From DASXTS01 sp036505275 (GTDB lineage: Bacteria; Actinomycetota; Actinomycetes; Mycobacteriales; Pseudonocardiaceae): a DNA stretch of 8,733 nucleotides. The position numbers and the translations under genes were made by a program. Positions 5,353 to 8,733 of this stretch are shown here, piece by piece; positions within the stretch are counted from its first letter, which is position 1; the number at the start of each line of letters is the position of its first letter. Below the pieces are notes generated by a model. The model was given only the letters and a program-made list of their open reading frames with translations, was not told where the DNA came from and ran no database searches. The DNA lies in the NCBI GenBank assembly GCA_036505275.1, contig DASXTS010000482.1, positions 1 through 8,733 of the forward strand, given 5' to 3'.

Positions 5353-5997
5353 GTGTCCGAGGTACGTCTCGCTGCCGAGCTGCGCACCGAGTTCGGCAAG
5401 GGCGCCGCGCGCCGCACCCGCCGCGCCGGGAAGATCCCGGCGGTGCTGTACGGGCACGGCACCCAGCCCAAGCATGTCGCGCTGCCCGCGCTGGAGTTCG
5501 CCAGGGTCGTGCGCGAGCAAGGCCGCAACGCCGTGCTGACCCTCGAGGTCGGCGGCAACGGCAGCGAGCTGGCGCTGACCAAGACCGTCACCACGCACCC
5601 GTTGAAGAACTACATCGAGCACGTCGACCTGCTCGTGGTGCGCCGCGGCGAGAAGGTCGTGGTCGACGTGCCGGTGGTGGTCAGCGGTGAGCCAGCGGCC
5701 GGCACCCTGGTCACTCAGGAGGCCTCCACGCTCTCGGTCGCCGCCGAGGCGCTGCACATTCCGGACCAGTTCGAGGTCTCCGTCGAGGGCCTTGAACCGG
5801 GCACCCAGGTATTGGCCCGCCACGTGAGCCTGCCGCCGGGCGTCGACCTGCACACCGACCCCGACGCGCTGGTGGTCAACGTGGTCATCGCGCCGACCGC
5901 CGAGGAGATGGAGGGCGAGGTGGAGGCCGAGGCCGCGGCTGAGGCCGAGAAGGGCGAGGCCGAGCAGGCTGAACAGCCCGAGGAACGCCGCGAGTAG
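5353..5997 (+). CDS. rplY: 50S ribosomal protein L25, general stress (CTC/TL5) type
   Basis: L25 binds 5S rRNA (loop E) in the central protuberance of the 50S subunit. The CTC form adds a second beta-rich domain and is stress-linked in Bacillus. I place the start at GTG 5353 (VSEVRLAAELRTEFGKGAARR) because AAGGAG (5338-5343) lies nine bases upstream and actinobacterial homologues begin in the same way. A GTG at 5335 is in frame but would lie over the ribosome binding site. The product has 214 residues. The 5S-binding domain spans about 1-95 (IPAVLYGHG, PLKNYIEHVDL), the TL5-like C-terminal domain about 96-180 (VDVPVVVSGEPAAG, LPPGVDLHTDPDALVVNV), and an acidic Glu/Ala-rich tail covers the last 35 residues (APTAEEMEGEVEAEAAAEAE onward). 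pth follows after 12 bp. Confidence 0.95.
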   Translation: MSEVRLAAELRTEFGKGAARRTRRAGKIPAVLYGHGTQPKHVALPALEFARVVREQGRNAVLTLEVGGNGSELALTKTVTTHPLKNYIEHVDLLVVRRGEKVVVDVPVVVSGEPAAGTLVTQEASTLSVAAEALHIPDQFEVSVEGLEPGTQVLARHVSLPPGVDLHTDPDALVVNVVIAPTAEEMEGEVEAEAAAEAEKGEAEQAEQPEERRE

Positions 5998-6009
5998 CCG
6001 ACCGCGGCG

Positions 6010-6588
6010 GTGACCGACGACTCGGCCGGCGCGGCGCTTGTCGTCGGGCTCGGCAATCCCGGCCCGCAATACGCCGGGAACCGGCACAACGTCGGCTTCC
6101 TGGTCGCCGACGTGCTCGCCGACCGCATCGGCGGCCGCTTCAAGGGGCACCGGTCGGGCTGCGATCTGGTCGAAGGCCGGCTGGCCGGCCGCCGGGTGGT
6201 GCTGGCCAAGCCGCGCTCGTTCATGAACCTGGCCGGCGGACCGGTCGCCGGCCTGGTGCGCTTCTTCAAGGTCGATCCGTCCGAGCTGGTCGTGCTGCAC
6301 GACGATCTGGACCTGCCGTTCGGCAGCGTGCGGCTCAAACGCGATGGCGGCGAGGGCGGCCACAACGGGCTGCGCGCCATCTCCAAGTCGTTGTCGACCC
6401 GCGACTACCTGCGGGTGCGCTTCGGCATCGGCCGGCCGCCCGGCCGGATGGACCCGGCCGAATTCGTGCTCCGCGACTTCGGCCCGGTCGAACGCAAGGA
6501 GCTGCCCGTACTCCTCGACCACGCCGCCGACGCCGTCGAGACCCTGCTCGCCCTCGGCCTCGAGCCCGCCCAGAACCAATACCACTGA
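6010..6588 (+). CDS. pth: Peptidyl-tRNA hydrolase
   Basis: Pth cleaves the ester bond of peptidyl-tRNAs that drop off ribosomes, recycling tRNA in the cytosol. The product has 192 residues from GTG 6010. All active-site residues known for the family are in place: Asn16 in VVGLGNPGPQY, catalytic His26 in NRHNVGF, Asn73 in SFMNLAG, Asp98 in HDDLDLPFG, and Asn119 in GEGGHNGL. The RVRFGIGRP segment follows and the protein ends with LEPAQNQYH. The start has little Shine-Dalgarno character and lies 12 bp after the rplY stop, so translation is probably coupled to rplY. It is convergent with the acyl-AMP ligase gene, 84 bp away. Confidence 0.97.
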   Translation: MTDDSAGAALVVGLGNPGPQYAGNRHNVGFLVADVLADRIGGRFKGHRSGCDLVEGRLAGRRVVLAKPRSFMNLAGGPVAGLVRFFKVDPSELVVLHDDLDLPFGSVRLKRDGGEGGHNGLRAISKSLSTRDYLRVRFGIGRPPGRMDPAEFVLRDFGPVERKELPVLLDHAADAVETLLALGLEPAQNQYH

Positions 6589-6611
6589 TCATCTGCGTGG
6601 CCACTATCTGC

Positions 6612-6628
6612 GACGATGTGACATCGTC
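6612..6628. terminator. Palindrome between convergent pth and ligase genes, candidate bidirectional terminator
   Basis: GACGATGT (6612-6619) and ACATCGTC (6621-6628) are perfect inverted repeats around one base; as RNA this gives a 7-bp stem with a UGA loop. It lies in the 84-bp gap between two converging stop codons. There is no U-run. A protein-binding palindrome is the alternative. Confidence 0.4.
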
Positions 6629-6672
6629 CCAACTCCATCGGGAAATTCCACATCCTCGGCGGGTGGGCGGCT

Positions 6673-8358
6673 TCAGTCGCCGGGGACGAGGGCGGCCGCC
6701 GCGGCCCGGCGGAGCTTGCCGGACGGGGTCTTGGGCAGGCCGCCGGGCGGCAGCACGAGCACCTGGCGGGGCCGGATACCGACCGCGCCCACCACGCTGG
6801 CGGCGACCTGCCGTCGAATGACGCTCTCGGCGTCGTGATTGCCGGCCAGCCTGGATTCCACGGCGACCGCGAACGACTCCCGGCGCCGGCCGGCGTCCAA
6901 CCGGATGGCCGCGACGTTGCCCGCCCGCACACCGTCCACCGTGGAGGCGGCACGCTCGATGTCGGTCGGATAGATATTGCGGCCGCCCATGATGATCACG
7001 TCCTTCCGCCGGCCGCACACCACCACCTGGCCGTCGTCGGTGAGGTACCCCTCGTCGCCGGTGTCCAGCCAGCCGTCGGCGTCCTGGGTCGGGACCGGGC
7101 CCTCGATGGTGAGGTAACCGGGGCTGACCGCCCCGCCGCGCAGCTGCAACCGGCCGACCCCGCGCGCTGGCAGCGGCCGGTCCGAATCGTCCACGACACG
7201 CAGCTCCAGGCCGCGCAATGGCTTGCCCAACAACGGAAACACCCGGATCTGGTCGGCGTTTGAAGCCGTGGACGCGGACACCGGCACGGCGCGGCGCCGC
7301 GTCTCGAGCTGCTCGGCGTCGATCTCGTCCACCGACATGCCGGCGCCGAGCGGCGCGAACGAGACCGCGAGCGTCGACTCGGCCATCCCGTACGCGCACA
7401 GCATGGCGCCAGGCCTCATGCCGAACCTGGCGCCGGCCTCGATGAACGCCCGGGCCGCGCCGGGGTCGATCGGCTCGGCGCCGTTGAGCGCGAGCCGCAG
7501 GCTTGACAGGTCGTACGCGCCGTCATCCACGCCTGCCAATCGGCGGGCGGCGAGCGCGTAGGCGAAGTTGGGCGCCGCGGTCACCGTGCCCCCGTGGCGA
7601 CTGATCAGCTCGGCCCACAGCGTCGGCCGGGACTGGAAGTCCATGGGGGTGACCTTCACCAGCCGGAGGCCCAGCGTCATCGGCACGGTGAGGAAGCCCA
7701 CCATGCCCATGTCGTGGAACAGCGGCAGCCAGGAGACCAGCGTGTCGTGCTCCAGGTCCAGTTTGGCGCCCTCCGACATGGCGGTCATGTTGGCGAACAG
7801 GTTGCCGTGGGTGATGCGGACCGCCTTGGGGGTGGCGGTCGAGCCGGAGGTGAGCTGCAGCAGCGCGGTGTCATCCTCGCCCGTGACCACCGGGACGTCG
7901 ATGCCGCCGCCGGCATGCTCAGCCGACCCCGCCAGCTCGGCGATTCGGCGGAATGCGATGCCGTGTTCGCGCAGCACGTCGGCCAGCGGCTCGAACGGCG
8001 CACCGAGCAGCACCAGCCGGGCCTTGATCATGGCCAGCACCGCGATGGTGTCCTGTGCCCAGGTGGCGAGGTCGGTGCGGGCCGTCGGCTGGTGCAGCAT
8101 GGTGATGCTGCCGCCGGCGAGCCACACCGCCTGCACGGTCGGCGCGATGGCGGCAGGGTCGGCGGCCAACACGGCCACCGCATCTGCGCGCTGGAGGCCG
8201 CCGTCGAGCAGCGCAGCCGCCCTGCGCCGGGCGTCCGCGTGCACGTCGCCCCAGCTCCGGCGGACCGGCGCCGCCGGTTCCCCGGTGAGCATGCCGCGAC
8301 CGTCCGGGCCGGCGCACGCCGCGGCCGAGGCGAGCAGCGTGTCGACGAATCGGCTCAT
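6673..8358 (-). CDS. Fatty-acyl-AMP ligase / acyl-CoA synthetase-like adenylating enzyme (Pks16-like)
   Basis: The product from ATG 8358 has 561 residues and is a complete ANL-superfamily enzyme that activates a carboxylic acid with ATP to an acyl-adenylate. Motifs in order are LTSGSTATPKAVRITHGN at 169 onward (A3 P-loop), SWLPLFHDMGMVGFL at 209-223, ALNGAEPI, YGMAES at 323-328 (A5), GWLDTGDEGYL at 429-439 (A7), VVVCGRRKDVIIMGGRNIYP (A8), and PKTPSGKLRR with catalytic Lys548 (A10). The LPLFHDMGMVG and YGMAESTLAVSF segments resemble fatty-acyl-AMP ligases, which pass acyl groups to polyketide or lipid assembly enzymes rather than to CoA. Synteny with pth suggests an orthologue of mycobacterial Rv1013 (pks16), which despite its name is not a polyketide synthase. 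The acyl substrate is unknown. The start codon lies two bases from a 24-bp palindrome and seems leaderless. Confidence 0.9.
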   Translation of the reverse strand: MSRFVDTLLASAAACAGPDGRGMLTGEPAAPVRRSWGDVHADARRRAAALLDGGLQRADAVAVLAADPAAIAPTVQAVWLAGGSITMLHQPTARTDLATWAQDTIAVLAMIKARLVLLGAPFEPLADVLREHGIAFRRIAELAGSAEHAGGGIDVPVVTGEDDTALLQLTSGSTATPKAVRITHGNLFANMTAMSEGAKLDLEHDTLVSWLPLFHDMGMVGFLTVPMTLGLRLVKVTPMDFQSRPTLWAELISRHGGTVTAAPNFAYALAARRLAGVDDGAYDLSSLRLALNGAEPIDPGAARAFIEAGARFGMRPGAMLCAYGMAESTLAVSFAPLGAGMSVDEIDAEQLETRRRAVPVSASTASNADQIRVFPLLGKPLRGLELRVVDDSDRPLPARGVGRLQLRGGAVSPGYLTIEGPVPTQDADGWLDTGDEGYLTDDGQVVVCGRRKDVIIMGGRNIYPTDIERAASTVDGVRAGNVAAIRLDAGRRRESFAVAVESRLAGNHDAESVIRRQVAASVVGAVGIRPRQVLVLPPGGLPKTPSGKLRRAAAAALVPGD

Positions 8359-8359
8359 G

Positions 8360-8383
8360 GGCCCGACGCTAACGCGTCGGGCC
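8360..8383. repeat. Palindrome A: 10-bp perfect arms, 4-nt centre
   Basis: GGCCCGACGC (8360-8369) and GCGTCGGGCC (8374-8383) are exact inverted repeats around TAAC. The element fills the gap right up to the ligase start codon and holds the candidate -10. Confidence 0.9.
8366..8371 (-). promoter_or_regulatory. Candidate leaderless promoter -10 for the acyl-AMP ligase
   Basis: On the minus strand TAGCGT (8371 to 8366) fits TANNNT and is separated by 7 nt from the ATG at 8358, the spacing of a leaderless start. A TTGCCA (8396 to 8391) 19 bp upstream could serve as -35, though the spacing is long. No Shine-Dalgarno is visible. Both boxes lie inside palindrome arms. Confidence 0.4.
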
Positions 8384-8428
8384 TCGTGAGTGGCAAATCG
8401 TGTTCCAACACCATTTGCCACTCACGAG
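8383..8428. repeat. Palindrome B: 46-bp near-perfect palindrome over the ABC-F stop codon
   Basis: CTCGTGAGTGGCAAAT (8383-8398) and ATTTGCCACTCACGAG (8413-8428) are exact 16-bp inverted repeats. The 14-bp centre contains a further inverted repeat GTGTT (8400-8404) / AACAC (8407-8411), so only the c/c pair at 8399/8412 and the central CC fail to match. The stop codon of the right-hand gene (8424-8422, minus) lies in the arm. It could act as a strong bidirectional hairpin terminator, an operator, or a dispersed palindromic repeat. Confidence 0.95.
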
Positions 8429-8733
8429 CTTTCGGCCGCCTCGGCGGCCGAAAGCCACTCCAACTCCAGCTCGTCCTTCTCGGCGAGTACGGCGCGCAGT
8501 TCCGCGTCGAGTGCGACCAGCCGGTGCACGTCGCCGCCGGCGTCGAGCAGTGCGTGCTGCAGGGACGCCTGCCGCTGCGTGACGCGGTCGAGCTGACGTT
8601 CGAGGCGGGCCAGGTCCTTGCGCGCGGCGCGCTGCTCGGCGGAGGTGGTGCGGGTGCGCGGCTCGACAGCAACCGCATCGGCCGAGGCGGCTGATGCGAC
8701 GGCTGCGGCTGCCGCCGCAGCCGCGGCATCGCG
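8422..8733 (-). CDS. ABC-F family ATPase, C-terminal coiled-coil end (5' part outside the window)
   Basis: The minus-strand frame is open from the window edge to the TGA at 8424-8422 and gives 103 residues. An alanine-rich linker (nine Ala in a row, then VASAASADAVAVEP) is followed by TSAEQRAARKDLARLERQLD, a heptad-like helix, a short turn (DAGGDVHRLVALDAEL), a second helix (LRAVLAEKDELELEWLSAAE), and the end AAESS. This two-helix antiparallel coiled coil with an EQRAxRKxLxRLE start is typical of the C-terminal domain of ABC-F proteins, cytosolic ATPases without membrane segments that act on the ribosome (translation factors or antibiotic protection). The ATPase domains are outside the window, so the subfamily cannot be named. 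The last residues are encoded by palindrome C and the stop lies in palindrome B. Confidence 0.75.
   Translation of the reverse strand, partial: RDAAAAAAAAAVASAASADAVAVEPRTRTTSAEQRAARKDLARLERQLDRVTQRQASLQHALLDAGGDVHRLVALDAELRAVLAEKDELELEWLSAAEAAESS
8429..8454. repeat. Palindrome C: 12-bp perfect arms inside the end of the ABC-F gene
   Basis: CTTTCGGCCGCC (8429-8440) and GGCGGCCGAAAG (8443-8454) are exact inverted repeats with a 2-bp centre. It directly abuts palindrome B and encodes most of the C-terminal LSAAEAAES of the ABC-F protein. Confidence 0.95.

Noticed and set aside
5154..5690. 178-codon plus-strand frame starting in the rplY leader
   Set aside because: Arg-rich, overlaps rplY in another frame, and lacks a ribosome binding site.
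5164..6585. 473-codon minus-strand frame across rplY and pth
   Set aside because: Both plus-strand genes are unmistakable; the antisense product is low-complexity and lacks a start context.
6335..7399. 354-codon minus-strand frame overlapping pth and the ligase
   Set aside because: Arg-rich shadow of the ligase frame, with no family motif.
8360..8454. Terminal inverted repeats of an insertion sequence
   Set aside because: The palindromes abut each other and enclose no transposase; arms A, B and C differ from each other.
7594..8694. 366-codon plus-strand frame opposite the ligase and ABC-F end
   Set aside because: His/Gln/Gly/Arg-rich shadow frame crossing the palindrome cluster; no recognisable domain.

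Overview
The window is GC-rich chromosomal DNA from an actinomycete. The evidence is the conserved block glmU-prs-rplY-pth, a Pks16/FAAL-type acyl-AMP ligase convergent with pth (from memory, the same arrangement as around Rv1013-Rv1018c of Mycobacterium tuberculosis), an Lsr2-type protein (a family confined to actinobacteria and their phages), a flavin/F420-type PPOX protein, GTG starts, and candidate leaderless promoters. Genus cannot be fixed from the sequence; a Pseudonocardiaceae-like organism is my guess.

Left part (1-2471) is accessory and partly decayed. It starts with the N-terminal third of a VOC/glyoxalase-fold protein on the minus strand. Next is a divergent region of about 270 bp and a plus-strand Lsr2-like gene that has the dimerisation domain but no recognisable C-terminal DNA-binding domain. 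Then come two face-to-face gene remnants: a 4-oxalocrotonate-tautomerase-like frame on the plus strand and an amidase-signature N-terminus on the minus strand. Two intact minus-strand genes follow, a five-helix membrane protein of unknown function and a small PPOX-class oxidoreductase.

The middle (2614-6588) is a conserved housekeeping run on the plus strand. glmU makes UDP-GlcNAc for peptidoglycan and prs makes PRPP; they overlap by one base. After a candidate terminator and a leader of about 180 nt with several hairpins and a tandem 13-bp repeat come rplY (ribosomal protein L25/CTC) and, 12 bp on, pth (peptidyl-tRNA hydrolase). rplY and pth both serve translation.

The right part (6673-8733) is on the minus strand: the acyl-AMP ligase, convergent with pth, and upstream of it the C-terminal coiled-coil end of what looks like an ABC-F ATPase cut by the window edge. 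The junction between these two genes is the most unusual structure here. Three perfect or near-perfect palindromes abut over 95 bp (8360-8454), covering the end of the ABC-F reading frame, its stop codon, the whole intergenic gap and the putative promoter/start region of the ligase.

I see no CRISPR array, transposase, integrase, tRNA or rRNA. I do not see a clear new multi-gene system. The best leads are the palindrome cluster, the truncated Lsr2-like protein and the rplY leader.
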